From Sphaerisporangium rufum (GTDB taxonomy: Bacteria > Actinomycetota > Actinomycetes > Streptosporangiales > Streptosporangiaceae), in contig NZ_BOOU01000073.1 in NCBI RefSeq assembly GCF_016863395.1, forward strand, positions 1 through 64,000: a stretch of 64,000 bases of DNA, in the 5' to 3' direction. The position numbers and the translations under genes were made by a program. Below the pieces are notes generated by a model. That model was not told the DNA's origin, searched no databases, and saw nothing but the letters and a program-made list of their open reading frames with translations. Below are positions 1 to 8,823 of the stretch, piece after piece. The first letter of the stretch is position 1; every line of letters begins with the position of its first letter.

Positions 1-1
1 C

Positions 2-1696
2 GCGGCACTGATCACCGGTCGCGGCAAGCTGGCCGACCTGCCCGCGGCCCGGCTGGTCGATCTGGAGGTGATGGAGCCGGACGAGGCCCTCGGGCTGTTC
101 GCCGCGGTCGCCGGGCCGGAGCGGGTGTCGGCCGAGCGGGCCGCCGCCATGGACGTGGTGGCGATCTGCGGGTTCCTGCCGCTGGCCGTACGCATCGTCG
201 CGGCCCGGCTGGCCGCCCGCCCGTCCTGGACGGTCGCCTCGCTCGTCCCCCGGCTGACCGACGAGCGGCGCCGGCTGGACGAGATGCGCATCGGCCACCT
301 GGCAGTGGACGCGACCTTCTCGCTGGGCTACGAGCACCTGGACCCGGCGCAGGCCCGGGCGTTCCGCCTGCTGTCGCTGCCCAGCGGGCCGGACATCTCG
401 GTGCACGCGGCCGCCGCCGTGCTGGAGTCGAGCCCGGTGCGGACCGAGGACATGCTCGAGTCCCTGGTCGACGCGAGCCTGCTGGAGGCGCCGGCCGCCG
501 GGCGGTACCGCTTCCACGATCTGCTGCGCCTGTTCGCCCGGCGGCAGGCCGAGGTCACCGAGAATCCGGACGCCGGCGCGGCGGCGCTGCGCCGGCTGCT
601 CGGCTACTACCTCGAATCGGCGCGGGCCGCGCACCGGCTCGCCTACGAGGGCAGCGTCATCGCCGACCACCTGGTGCCGGCCGGGGTGTCGGGCCGGAAC
701 TTCACCGGCGCGGACGAGGCCGTCGCCTGGCTGACCGCCGAGGCGGAGACGCTGTTCGCGGCCATCGGGCAGTGCGCCGACGCCGGCCCGGCCCCGGCCG
801 CCCTGCTGCCCGCCGCCGACCTGCTGCTGGCCATGGAGCCGCTGCTGGAGTCCGGCGCGTACGTCCGCGAGTTCGCCGGTCGGGCCGGCGCCGTCCTCGG
901 TACCGCCCGGGCGATCGGGGACACCGCGAGCGAGCTGCGCTGCCGGTACGTCATGGGGCGGGTGCTGTTCGGCGCGAACCGGCTCGGCGACGCCGACGCG
1001 CAGTTCCGCGCCGCGCTCGACCTGGCCGAGACCACCGGCGACCACATCGTCACCGGCGAGATCTTCAACGCGCTGGCGGTGGTCGCCGGCCGCCGCCGCC
1101 GGCACGAGGAGGCGCTGGGCTGGTTCGACCACGCGCTCAAGGCCTACCGGGAGATCGGCGCGGCGGCCGGGGAGGCGCTGGTGGCGAGCTACTCGGCCCG
1201 CGACCACCTCGGGCTCGGCCATCCCGAGGAGGCCATCGCCGCGGCCGAGCGGGGGCTCGCCATCTTCTCCGAGCTGGGCAGCGGCGCCGGGACGGCCCGG
1301 GCGCGCTATCACCTGGGCATCGTGCTGTCGCGGGTCGGCCGGCTCACCGAGGCGGTGGTGCACCATGCCGAGTGCCTGGAGTTCTTCCGGTCCGGCGCGC
1401 AGAAGGTGTGGGAGCAGCGGGTGTGCTGCCGGCTCGCCGAGACGTTCATCGCCGCCGGGCGGTACCAGGACGCGGTGCGGCACGCCGAGGAGGCCCTGAC
1501 GGTGAGCAGGGAGATCGGTCATCCCTACGGCGAGGCCCTCTCGCTGACCGTGCTAGGCCGGGCGCTCGCCGGGCTCGGCAGCGTCCGGCGCAGCGGGGAC
1601 TGCCTGCGCCGCGCCCTCGACATCTTCACCCGCCTGGGGTCCCCCGAGGCCGACGACCTGCGCGCTCTGCTGCAGCTCGACCAGGTCGGCGATTAA
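2..1696 (+). CDS. AfsR/SARP-family regulator, NB-ARC/TPR part (5' end outside window)
   Basis: The frame is open from the first bases and closes at a TAA at 1694-1696, so about 564 C-terminal residues are visible. It opens with the end of an NB-ARC nucleotide-binding module (ITGRGKLADL, then PDEALGLF). The ARC part follows (ICGFLPLAVRIVAARL, about residues 57-72), then a winged-helix part (AFRLLSLPSG), and from about residue 300 repeated helix pairs of TPR type. This order matches AfsR/SARP activators, whose missing N-terminus would carry the OmpR-like DNA-binding and BTAD domains. A STAND regulator with another N-terminus is possible. No biosynthetic cluster is visible to its right, so the target is unknown. 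Confidence 0.8.
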   Translation, partial: AALITGRGKLADLPAARLVDLEVMEPDEALGLFAAVAGPERVSAERAAAMDVVAICGFLPLAVRIVAARLAARPSWTVASLVPRLTDERRRLDEMRIGHLAVDATFSLGYEHLDPAQARAFRLLSLPSGPDISVHAAAAVLESSPVRTEDMLESLVDASLLEAPAAGRYRFHDLLRLFARRQAEVTENPDAGAAALRRLLGYYLESARAAHRLAYEGSVIADHLVPAGVSGRNFTGADEAVAWLTAEAETLFAAIGQCADAGPAPAALLPAADLLLAMEPLLESGAYVREFAGRAGAVLGTARAIGDTASELRCRYVMGRVLFGANRLGDADAQFRAALDLAETTGDHIVTGEIFNALAVVAGRRRRHEEALGWFDHALKAYREIGAAAGEALVASYSARDHLGLGHPEEAIAAAERGLAIFSELGSGAGTARARYHLGIVLSRVGRLTEAVVHHAECLEFFRSGAQKVWEQRVCCRLAETFIAAGRYQDAVRHAEEALTVSREIGHPYGEALSLTVLGRALAGLGSVRRSGDCLRRALDIFTRLGSPEADDLRALLQLDQVGD

Positions 1697-2114
1697 CTCC
1701 CGAACGCCGCAGAACGGTTCGTCGTCCAGGCGGGTCATCCACACGTGGTTGATCACAGCTCACCATGTCCCGTCGTCAGGTACGCCGTTCCGGGTCCGGC
1801 CGGCCGCCCGGCCACCGCCGGGCGCCGGGGGGCCCGGTGCCTGCCGGAGGCGCCACGCGGTGGCCGGCCGCCTTTCGGCGACGGCCGGCCGGACCTTCGG
1901 CACGGTCTCGAACCCCCAAGCCCCGTGCCACGAAACAGCCTGGCGGAGGCGGCTCAACGCCGGATCAATGCCGGATCAACATCCACGCCACGACACGCCC
2001 GAGGCCGATGACCTGGGGCTCCGGGTGGGCAAGCGGCAGGCAAGCCGTGGTCAAGGGGGTACAGATATCACAGTCGTGTAAGGCCGCGCCGTACATGCAA
2101 GGAGCGGATCTCCC
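1697..2114. other. Gene-free gap with GC-rich inverted repeat
   Basis: No gene is supported in these 418 bases. An inverted repeat (CGGCCACCG at 1809-1817, CGGTGGCCG at 1858-1866) could help end transcription of the upstream regulator, and GCCGGATCAA occurs twice at about 1959-1979. The end of the gap holds the ribosome binding site of the next gene (AAGGAGCGG, about 2098-2106). Confidence 0.4.
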
Positions 2115-2417
2115 ATGTTGATCCCGTGTTACGCCTGCGAATCCCGGTTCCGGCCGGACGAGTTCTTCGGCGCCTGTCATGACTATCACCGGGGGCTGGA
2201 TCAGGTCGCGTGGACCTGCCCGCGGTGCGGCAACCGCGACGACCTGCGGGTGCTGCCCGGCGCGCTCGGCTTCGGCTACCCGCGCCGGGGGCGCTTCGAC
2301 GTGCACGACCGGGTGCGGGTGCCCGGGCTGCGCCGCCACCGGCAGGAGCTGCGGCTGGACATCTCGCTGGACGAAAAGGTCTGGCGGGTCCCCTCGCGCG
2401 TCCGGCAGGCCGTCTGA
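2115..2417 (+). CDS. Small zinc-ribbon-like hypothetical protein
   Basis: This 100-residue protein starts at an ATG preceded by AAGGAGCGG at good spacing. It has two CxxC knuckles, CYAC near residue 5 and CPRC near residue 35, which would form one zinc ribbon. The C-terminal half is basic (VPGLRRHRQELRLDISLDEK). I do not recognise a named family. It lies between the SARP-like regulator and the MFS exporter gene in the same direction, so it could be cotranscribed with the exporter, but about 150 bases separate them. Nucleic-acid or protein binding by the zinc ribbon is only a guess. Confidence 0.6.
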   Translation: MLIPCYACESRFRPDEFFGACHDYHRGLDQVAWTCPRCGNRDDLRVLPGALGFGYPRRGRFDVHDRVRVPGLRRHRQELRLDISLDEKVWRVPSRVRQAV

Positions 2418-2461
2418 CCGCTGCCGGAAACCCGCCCACATCCGAATACAGAAATCGTCTT

Positions 2462-2477
2462 GACAATAAAAGTTGTC
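2462..2477. promoter_or_regulatory. Palindrome GACAA-N6-TTGTC upstream of the MFS gene
   Basis: The arms GACAA (2462-2466) and TTGTC (2473-2477) are exact inverted repeats about 90 bases before the MFS start. TTGACA at 2460-2465 overlaps the left arm and looks like a -35 box, although no convincing -10 box follows. A repressor site over the exporter promoter is plausible. The binding protein is not known. Confidence 0.4.
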
Positions 2478-2567
2478 GGTGAGACGGTGGTCGTACGCGA
2501 AAGGCGGACCCGCCCGGTCCCCTCGCGGAACCAGGTGAAGCCGGGCAACGACCACGAAGGAACCCCG

Positions 2568-4214
2568 ATGAACGCCACTGTCGAGACCACCCCCGACCTG
2601 CGGGCCGGGCGGCGCGAATGGATCGGGCTGGCGGTGCTGGCCCTGCCGACCCTGTTGCTGTCGCTGGACATCAGCGTGCTGTACCTGGCCCTGCCCCACC
2701 TGAGCTCCGGCCTCGGCGCCGACTCGACCCAGCAGCTGTGGATCCTGGACATCTACTCGTTCATGCTGGCCGGCTTCCTGGTCACCATGGGCACCCTGGG
2801 CGACCGGATCGGCCGCCGCCGGCTGCTGCTCACCGGTGCCGCGACCTTCGGCGTCGCCTCCGTGCTCGCCGCCTACTCCACCAGCCCCGAGATGCTGATC
2901 GCCTCCCGGGCGCTGCTCGGCGTGGCCGGTGCCACCCTCATGCCCTCCACCCTGGCACTGATCCGCAACATGTTCCGCGACCCCAAGCAGATGGGGTCGG
3001 CCATCGGAGTGTGGTTCGCCTGCTTCATGGGCGGCATGACCGTGGGCCCGCTGGTCGGCGGCCTGCTGCTGGAGCACTTCTGGTGGGGTTCGGCCTTCCT
3101 GCTCGGCGTCCCGGTGATGGTGCTGCTCCTGGCCGTCGGCCCCCGCCTGCTGCCCGAGTACCGCGACCCGAACGCCGGGCGCCTGGACCCGATCAGCGTC
3201 GCCCTGTCGCTCGCCGCGATCCTGCCCGCCATCTACGGTCTCAAGGAGCTCGCCCGCTCCGGGGTGCACGCCCTGCCGGTCGCCGCCCTGATCGTCGGCA
3301 TCGCCGTCGGCGTGGTGTTCGTGCTGCGCCAGCGCGGCCTGGCCAGCCCGCTGCTCGACCTGCGCCTGTTCGCCAACCGCTCGTTCAGCACCGCGATGGG
3401 CGTCATGCTGCTGGCCGGCATCGTGATGGCCGGCACGACCCTGCTCTCCAGCCTGTACCTGCAGACCGTCCAGGGCCTGTCGCCGATGAGCGCCGGGCTG
3501 TGGCTGCTCCCGCAGAACATCGCCATGGTCGCCGGCTCGATGGTCGCCCCGGCGCTGGCCCGCAGGTTCCGCCCGGCCTACGTCATCGCGGCCGGTCTGG
3601 TCATCGCCGGCGCCGGCCTGGTGGCGCACACCCAGGTGCCGAGCGTCGACGGGCTGCCCCTGCTGGTCACCGGTCTGGTGCTCGCCTCCTTCGGCATCGC
3701 GTTCCCGATGTCGCTGACCATGAACCTGATCATGAGCTCGGTGCCGCTGGAGAAGACGGGCTCGGCCGCCTCGATCAACCAGACCAGCGGCGAGTTCGGG
3801 GTGGCCATGGGCGTGGCCGCCCTGGGCAGCCTGGCGACCTTCGTCTACCGCACCCAGCTCGCCGACGACCGCCCGGCCGGCGTCCCGGCCGCCGTCGCCG
3901 ACGCCGCGCACCAGAGCATCACCGCCGCGCTGACCGCCGCCCAGCAGCTCCCCGGCCGGCTCGGCACCGAGCTGGTCGAGGCCGCCCGCGGCGCCTTCAC
4001 CGGCGGTCTCAACACCGTGGCCGCGGTGGGCGCGGTCATCTTCATCGGCCTGGCGGTGCTGTCGGCCGTGGTGCTGCGCGGCGGCGGGCAGCCGGCCCAG
4101 GCGCCGGGAGCCGCACCGGCGGGCGAGGCCGCCGAGAGCGGCGAGAGCGACCAGAACGGCCCGCACGCCGGCAGCGACGCCGAGGCCGGGCTGGTGACGG
4201 CCGGCAAGGACTGA
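2568..4214 (+). CDS. MFS drug-efflux transporter (DHA2/EmrB-like)
   Basis: The start chosen is the ATG at 2568, which follows GAAGGA at proper spacing; the frame stays open further upstream without support. The 548-residue protein is hydrophobic throughout, as expected for a 14-helix DHA2 proton antiporter. It carries the family's helix-1 signature (SLDISVLYLALP, about residue 30), loop motif A (GDRIGRRRLLLTG, about residue 75) and an antiporter-type stretch (ASRALLGVAGATLMPSTLAL). It ends in a Gly/Ala/Glu-rich cytoplasmic tail. DHA2 proteins export antibiotics and other toxic organic compounds; the substrate cannot be read from sequence. A convergent TetR gene lies just downstream, and palindromes sit before both genes, so TetR control is likely. 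Confidence 0.85.
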   Translation: MNATVETTPDLRAGRREWIGLAVLALPTLLLSLDISVLYLALPHLSSGLGADSTQQLWILDIYSFMLAGFLVTMGTLGDRIGRRRLLLTGAATFGVASVLAAYSTSPEMLIASRALLGVAGATLMPSTLALIRNMFRDPKQMGSAIGVWFACFMGGMTVGPLVGGLLLEHFWWGSAFLLGVPVMVLLLAVGPRLLPEYRDPNAGRLDPISVALSLAAILPAIYGLKELARSGVHALPVAALIVGIAVGVVFVLRQRGLASPLLDLRLFANRSFSTAMGVMLLAGIVMAGTTLLSSLYLQTVQGLSPMSAGLWLLPQNIAMVAGSMVAPALARRFRPAYVIAAGLVIAGAGLVAHTQVPSVDGLPLLVTGLVLASFGIAFPMSLTMNLIMSSVPLEKTGSAASINQTSGEFGVAMGVAALGSLATFVYRTQLADDRPAGVPAAVADAAHQSITAALTAAQQLPGRLGTELVEAARGAFTGGLNTVAAVGAVIFIGLAVLSAVVLRGGGQPAQAPGAAPAGEAAESGESDQNGPHAGSDAEAGLVTAGKD

Positions 4215-4298
4215 CCGGACCGCTCCCAGGGCCGGACACGGGCCGGGCGGACCACGGGCGACCGTGGACCGCCCGGCTCCTTCGCATGCGGGCCCGGC

Positions 4299-4889
4299 TC
4301 AGCCGAGCCGGAGACTCTGCCAGGCGGCGGCGCAGAGCATCTTGATCTCGTCTTCGGCCGGCTGGTGGGCGCCGGAGAACCACAGGCGGCACATCTCGGT
4401 CGCCGGGCCGAGCCACAGCACGTAGCACATGGTGGGGTGGACCGGCCGCAGCACTCCGGCGTCCATGTGCGGGCGCCACCAGTCCGCCACCTGGCGGAAG
4501 AAGGCCCGGCGCGACTCGGCGACCTCCTGACCCCCGGGCTCCTGCCGGCGCGGCGGCCGCTCGCTGATCAGCACCCTGGCCCGTTCGGGATGCTCGCCGC
4601 ACCAGGCCATGTGCAGCGCCACGATCGCCTCGATGCCGCCCTGCGCGGTCTCGTGCCGGTACAGCTCGTCCACGAAGGCCCGCTGGTACATGGTCTGGAT
4701 CTCGGAGTAGAGCACTCCGAAGACGTGTTCCTTGCTGGCGAAGTGGTGGTAGAAGCTGCCGACGCTGACGCCGCTCTCCTCGCGGAGGCTGGCCAGCGTG
4801 GTGGCGGAGACGCCGTCCTGGCTGAACCGGCGCAGCGCCCCCTCGATGATGCGGGTGCGGCCGTCGCGGCCGGTCTTCGCGGTCTTCAC
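4299..4889 (-). CDS. TetR-family transcriptional regulator
   Basis: A 196-residue TetR repressor. The N-terminal helix-turn-helix covers about residues 10-55 (TRIIEGALRRFSQDG, TTLASLREESGVSVGSFYHH, FASKEHVFG). The C-terminal ligand domain is all-helical and rich in Trp and Cys. The ATG at 4889 is followed at once by the typical HTH, so the start is secure. The gene converges on the MFS exporter gene, and a perfect palindrome lies 20 bases before its start. Autoregulation and repression of the exporter are inferred. The inducing ligand is unknown. Confidence 0.85.
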   Translation of the reverse strand: MKTAKTGRDGRTRIIEGALRRFSQDGVSATTLASLREESGVSVGSFYHHFASKEHVFGVLYSEIQTMYQRAFVDELYRHETAQGGIEAIVALHMAWCGEHPERARVLISERPPRRQEPGGQEVAESRRAFFRQVADWWRPHMDAGVLRPVHPTMCYVLWLGPATEMCRLWFSGAHQPAEDEIKMLCAAAWQSLRLG

Positions 4890-4908
4890 GCCGTCAATGG
4901 TGGCCTAA

Positions 4909-4923
4909 CAGAACCTTGTTCTG
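4909..4923. promoter_or_regulatory. TetR-type operator CAGAAC-CTT-GTTCTG
   Basis: CAGAAC (4909-4914) and GTTCTG (4918-4923) form a perfect 6-3-6 palindrome 20 bases upstream of the TetR gene start. Position and symmetry fit autoregulation. The site does not match the GACAA/TTGTC palindrome in front of the MFS gene, so whether one protein binds both is open. Confidence 0.6.
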
Positions 4924-5004
4924 CAAACTCCGCCGGGTCCGGTCATGCTAGCGCGGCCGTCCACCTGGCGGAAAGGCCGTCTCGGCATCCGGGCGGGCGC
5001 GCGG

Positions 5005-5658
5005 TCAGCCCCGCTGCTGCATGACCCGCAGCACCCGACGGAACGCCAGCAGCGACGCCGCGGCGGCCAGCACCATGAGCAGCGCCACCGCCGCCGTCCG
5101 GACGATCAGGTACGTCTGGATCGGCTCGCTGAACAGCAGCCACAGGCTGAGCGTCCCGTTGGCGAACTGCACCAGGCCCCACAGCAGCGACAGGTGCACG
5201 AAGAAGCGGCGCATCCGCGGATGCCGCACCAGGTGGTCGGGCAGCGGCACCAGGTCGGTGGTGACCCGCTGGATCAGCGGGCGACGCCCGGCCGCCGTGC
5301 AGAGGAACGCCAGACTGGCGCAGAACACCCCGAGCGTCGGCTGCAGGAAGTAGATGACCACGTTCCCGGTGAGCAGGGCCAGCGCCGCGCGCACCGTGAT
5401 CGCCAGCATCGCGAGCAGCACGGTGCCCGGCACGGTGCGCCGGCGCACCAGGCGCAGCACCACCCCGCCGTACACCCAGGCGACCGCCAGGACCAGGCCG
5501 CCGTGCACGCCGGCCACCAGCAGGCCGGCGTAGAAGACCGCCACCGGAAGGATCATGCCCTCCAGCACCCGCGGGGCGGCATGCCGGACCAGCACCGAGA
5601 TCCTCGGCAACGTCGCGGACTGCGGGACGGCCGGAAGCGCGATGGAGGACGCTGTCAT
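5005..5658 (-). CDS. VC0807-like polytopic membrane protein
   Basis: A 217-residue integral membrane protein with about six hydrophobic segments (for example GMILPVAVFYAGLLVAGVHG, VVIYFLQPTLGVFCASLAFL and TAAVALLMVLAAAASLLAF). The order 'leader, helix, basic RRxxP loop, YFLQPT, FVHLSLLWG' resembles the VC0807-like proteins common in actinomycetes, which have no known function. The ATG at 5658 follows a GGAG about 10 bases upstream. It stands alone on the minus strand, divergent from the SURF1 gene. Its family assignment rests on remembered sequence patterns, so it is moderate. Confidence 0.65.
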   Translation of the reverse strand: MTASSIALPAVPQSATLPRISVLVRHAAPRVLEGMILPVAVFYAGLLVAGVHGGLVLAVAWVYGGVVLRLVRRRTVPGTVLLAMLAITVRAALALLTGNVVIYFLQPTLGVFCASLAFLCTAAGRRPLIQRVTTDLVPLPDHLVRHPRMRRFFVHLSLLWGLVQFANGTLSLWLLFSEPIQTYLIVRTAAVALLMVLAAAASLLAFRRVLRVMQQRG

Positions 5659-5971
5659 GGTCGGGTGGGGCTCCTGCGGCCGATGTGGTGGTCTGGGGGC
5701 GAACCTCCACGACCGTACGGCATGCCCGACAGGTCGGCGAGCGGTTCCTGAAGATCATAGATGGCCGGCGGACATGCGGATTCCGCGGTCGTTCCCGCAC
5801 CGCGGCCAGGCGCCGCGCCACCTGCCTCATCCGGTACGAGGGTGACATCACCGTCACCCCCGGTCAGGGAGATCTGGCGTTAAGGACATCCGGCCGCCCG
5901 GCCGGACCGGCACACCGGCGCGGGCCCGGCCGGGTGCGGGACCGCGGCCGGCGCTGCCTAGGCTGGCAGTC
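5659..5971. other. Divergent intergenic region
   Basis: About 310 bases between the VC0807-like gene and the SURF1 gene. I see no gene. At its right end TAGGCT (5959-5964) lies 7 bases before the GTG of the SURF1 gene and looks like the -10 box of a leaderless promoter. Confidence 0.4.
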
Positions 5972-6781
5972 GTGTACCGGTTCCTCCTCAAGCCCCGGTG
6001 GCTGGCGCTCCACCTGCTCGTCCTGCTGCTGATCCCCGCCTTCGTGTTCCTGGGCCGGTGGCAGTACGGGCGCTACGAGGATCGGTCGGCGGCGAGCGAG
6101 CTGGCGTCCCGCAACCTGGCCGCGGCCGCGGTGCCGCTCACCGCGCTGGACCGGCCGGGTGCCGACCCGCCGGCCGCGGCCCGGCACCGCGAGGTCACCG
6201 TCGCCGGACGCTACGACCCGTCGCACGAGCTGGTAGTGCGGCGCCGGGTGCAGAACGGCCGGGTCGGGTACTACGCGCTGACCCCGCTGATCACCGCGGA
6301 AGGCGCCGCGGTGCTGGTCAACCGCGGCTGGGTGCCGATGGGGGCGACCGCGACCGCGCCGCCGCGGATACCGCCGCCCGCGGCCGGGCAGGTCGCCCTC
6401 ACCGGACGGCTCCGCCAGGCGGAGACCCCGGAGAGCACCGGCATCCGGCCGCTGAGCGGCCTGCCCGCCGGGCAGATCATGCTGATCGACACCCCGGCCA
6501 TCGGCCGCGCGATGCCGTACCCGCTGTTCGGCGGCTACGTCGAGCTTGTCGAGCAGCGGCCGGCCGCCGCGGCGGCGCCCGCGCCGGTCCCGCCGCCGGA
6601 CGTCGGCGGCCGGGGCGGGCTCAACCTCGCGTACGCCGTGCAGTGGTGGGTCTTCATCGCCATCGCGATCGGCGGGTGGTTCACGCTCATCCGCCGGGAG
6701 GCCCGCGACCTTCGCGCCGGAGAGGGCGCCGACGGCGGCGCCGGCGGCGGCCGGCCGGCCGGCGCGGGCGCCCCGGCCTGA
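5972..6781 (+). CDS. SURF1-family cytochrome oxidase biogenesis protein
   Basis: A 269-residue protein with two membrane spans flanking an extracytoplasmic domain, the SURF1 layout. The first span (HLLVLLLIPAFVFLGRWQYG) carries the family's GxWQxxR-like motif (GRWQYGRYEDR). The second is WWVFIAIAIGGWFTLIRREA. In between lie the conserved VxGRYD segment (VTVAGRYDPSHELVVRRR), a VNRGW motif and a GGYVELV motif. SURF1 proteins help insert heme into the aa3 terminal oxidase; some bacterial homologues serve other oxidases. There is no ribosome site before the GTG, but TAGGCT sits 7 bases upstream, so the message is probably leaderless. The tail is Gly/Ala-rich. Confidence 0.85.
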   Translation: MYRFLLKPRWLALHLLVLLLIPAFVFLGRWQYGRYEDRSAASELASRNLAAAAVPLTALDRPGADPPAAARHREVTVAGRYDPSHELVVRRRVQNGRVGYYALTPLITAEGAAVLVNRGWVPMGATATAPPRIPPPAAGQVALTGRLRQAETPESTGIRPLSGLPAGQIMLIDTPAIGRAMPYPLFGGYVELVEQRPAAAAAPAPVPPPDVGGRGGLNLAYAVQWWVFIAIAIGGWFTLIRREARDLRAGEGADGGAGGGRPAGAGAPA

Positions 6782-6844
6782 ACGGATACCAACCGGAGAC
6801 CTGCTGGCTTGTCTCGTGTTATGCCGACGCCATACGGTTTTCCT

Positions 6845-8041
6845 GTGACTACATCGCTGCCTCCTGACCCTGAGCCACGGCGGCGAGACTATGTGATCAT
6901 TTCCGTCGATGATCATGTCATCGAGCCGCCGGACCTGTTCGAGGGCAGGCTCCCCGCCAAGTACGCCGAGGTCGCTCCCAAGGTCGTGGAGACCGAGGCG
7001 GGCCACCAGGTATGGCGGTACGGCGGCGGCACCTACTCCTGCGCGGGCATGGACGCCGGCGCCGGCCTGCCGCGCGAGCAGTGGACGCTCGACCCGGTGC
7101 GCTTCGAGGAGATGCGGCCGGGCTGCCACGACATCGAGGCCCGGATCGCCGACATGGACATCGCCGGCATCTGGGCGGTGCTCAGCTTCCCCGGCATGCT
7201 CGCCGTGCAGTCCGGCATGGCCTTCGCAAAGACCCGCGACCAGGACCTCGGGCTGGCCCTCACCCGTGCCTGGAACGACTGGCACTGCGACGTGTGGGCC
7301 GGCACCTATCCCGAGCGGGTCATCGCCCTGCAACTGCCCTGGCTGCCCGACCCGGAGGTCGCGGCCAAGGAGGTACGCGCCAACGCGGCGCGCGGCTTCA
7401 AGGCCGTCGTCTTCCCGGAATTCCCGAGCCGGCTGCGGCTGCCGTCCATCCACACCGGGCACTGGGACCCGTTCTTCGCCGCCTGCGAGGAGACCGGCAC
7501 GGTCGTCTGCCTGCACACCGGCGCGTCCTCCTGGGCGCCGGTGCCCTCGCCGGACACCCCGATCGAGGCCATCACCACGCTGATCCCGGCCAGCGCGATG
7601 TTCGCCTGTGCCGACTGGCTCTGGTCGGGGGTGCCGCTGCGCTTCCCCAAGCTGCGCATCCTCATCGCCGAGGGCGGCGTCGGCTGGCTGCCCATGCTGG
7701 CCGCCCGCGCCGACTACGCGCTCGACCACCCGGTCGCCGGCGAGACCGAGTGGGAGGGCGGGCTGAAGCCGAGCGAGGTGCTGCGGCGCAACTTCTACTT
7801 CGGCACCCTGGACGACTACGCGCTGTCGGGCGTGCGGCTGGCCGTCGGCCTGGAGCACGTCCTGCTGGAGAGCGGTTACCCGCGCTCGGAGTCCACCTGG
7901 CCCGACGTCCAGCACGCGCTGGCGCGCAACCTCGGCAGCCTGCCGCCCACCGACATCGCCCGGGTGGCCTACGGCAACGCGGCCCGGCTGTTCGGCCACC
8001 CGCTGCCCTCCCGCGCCTGGCTGATGGCCGAGGAGCTCTGA
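6845..8041 (+). CDS. Amidohydrolase-2 family metal-dependent hydrolase
   Basis: The protein (398 residues) has the amidohydrolase-2 (PF04909) outline. It begins with a conserved ISVDDHVIEPPDLFE segment, in which D-x-H replaces the usual HxH metal motif. HTGH and HTGASS motifs follow, then LRILIAEGGVGWLP and a late NAARLFG motif. Relatives include decarboxylases and hydrolases of aromatic or lactone substrates; the substrate is not predictable. I chose the GTG at 6845 because TACGGT (6833-6838) is 6 bases upstream with TTGTCT (6809-6814) 18 bases before that, a leaderless promoter. An ATG at 6821 and a TTG at 6809 are in-frame alternatives. It is a single gene with no linked pathway. Confidence 0.75.
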   Translation: MTTSLPPDPEPRRRDYVIISVDDHVIEPPDLFEGRLPAKYAEVAPKVVETEAGHQVWRYGGGTYSCAGMDAGAGLPREQWTLDPVRFEEMRPGCHDIEARIADMDIAGIWAVLSFPGMLAVQSGMAFAKTRDQDLGLALTRAWNDWHCDVWAGTYPERVIALQLPWLPDPEVAAKEVRANAARGFKAVVFPEFPSRLRLPSIHTGHWDPFFAACEETGTVVCLHTGASSWAPVPSPDTPIEAITTLIPASAMFACADWLWSGVPLRFPKLRILIAEGGVGWLPMLAARADYALDHPVAGETEWEGGLKPSEVLRRNFYFGTLDDYALSGVRLAVGLEHVLLESGYPRSESTWPDVQHALARNLGSLPPTDIARVAYGNAARLFGHPLPSRAWLMAEEL

Positions 8042-8173
8042 CCGGCGGGAACGCCTGACCCGGATCCTGGATCCAGGCCGGTCGCCCGGCCCGCCGAACC
8101 GGACTCCGGTGGAGGAGACGGTCCGGGCCGGCGCGCCCGAAGGACGCGGGCGCGCCGCGAACCGACGTGCCGG

Positions 8174-8560
8174 CTACACGACCTCGCCCTCGACGTGCCG
8201 CCTGCCGCGGCCCTTGTCGTGGCTCCTGTCGTGGCCGGGCACCTGGCCGCGCTCCCAGTCCAGATAGCGGTCGCTCTCGCCGAGCAGCGAGCCCATCAGC
8301 CACAGGAAGGCGCCGAAGTCGTCGGCGACCCCGATGAGCGGCAGGAAGTCGGGCACCACGTCGAACGGGGACACGATGTAGAGCACGCCGAGCCCCATCA
8401 GGGCCAGCTTGCCCTTGCTCAGGTCACGGTATTCGCCGCGCAGCGCGCCGCCGATCATGCGGGGCAGCGCGCGGATCCGATCCATCAGCCCGGCCGAACC
8501 GGGCCGGCTCACCTGGCGGTAGGCGCGGTACGCCGCCGCCGCACGTCCGGTCTTGCCCAT
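8174..8560 (-). CDS. YkvA/DUF1232 family membrane protein
   Basis: A 128-residue protein with the DUF1232 core. A basic N-terminus with PRMIGGALRGEYRDLS is followed by the hydrophobic segment KLALMGLGVLYIVSPFDVVP and the signature SPxDxxPDxxPxxGxxDD (DFLPLIGVADDFGAFLW). The C-terminus is charged and His/Arg-rich. The ATG at 8560 is preceded by GGAGGTGCC on the minus strand. YkvA-like proteins are small membrane proteins of unknown function. It stands alone, 132 bases from the end of the convergent amidohydrolase gene. Confidence 0.8.
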   Translation of the reverse strand: MGKTGRAAAAYRAYRQVSRPGSAGLMDRIRALPRMIGGALRGEYRDLSKGKLALMGLGVLYIVSPFDVVPDFLPLIGVADDFGAFLWLMGSLLGESDRYLDWERGQVPGHDRSHDKGRGRRHVEGEVV

Positions 8561-8730
8561 CTGGCACCTCCGTCTGCGCCCGCGGTCCGCGGCGCGGTCG
8601 GAACCCGTCGATCGCGCACTACCCGTGCGGGCACTTCGATAACGCACGGGACGACCCGCCGGGTTCCGCGGCCGGCATCCGGACGCCTCCGGGGCGAGCG
8701 CGCACCGTCCCGGCCGCCGGGCACGACGGC

Positions 8731-8788
8731 GAACACAAGGGGCGAACACAAGGGGCGGACACAAGGGGCGGACACAAGGGGCGGACAC
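8731..8788. repeat. 13-bp tandem repeat, about 4.5 copies
   Basis: The unit GRACACAAGGGGC is repeated head to tail at 8731-8743, 8744-8756, 8757-8769 and 8770-8782, with a partial copy to 8788. Copies differ only at the second base (A in the first two, G later). It sits in the 263-base gap between YkvA (upstream side) and the end of the TetR gene. There are no spacers, so it is not CRISPR. Confidence 0.85.
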
Positions 8789-8823
8789 GGCGACGGGCCA
8801 GGCGGACGGTCGGTCCGACGGGC

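Noticed and set aside
1965-4166. Long minus-strand open frame opposite the zinc-ribbon and MFS genes
   Set aside because: It is the antisense shadow of the MFS gene in high-GC DNA: low-complexity Gly/Arg/Gln/His composition, no family motif, and the plus strand gives a complete transporter.
8731-8788. CRISPR array
   Set aside because: The repeats are only 13 bp, directly adjacent, without unique spacers, and no cas genes are in the window.
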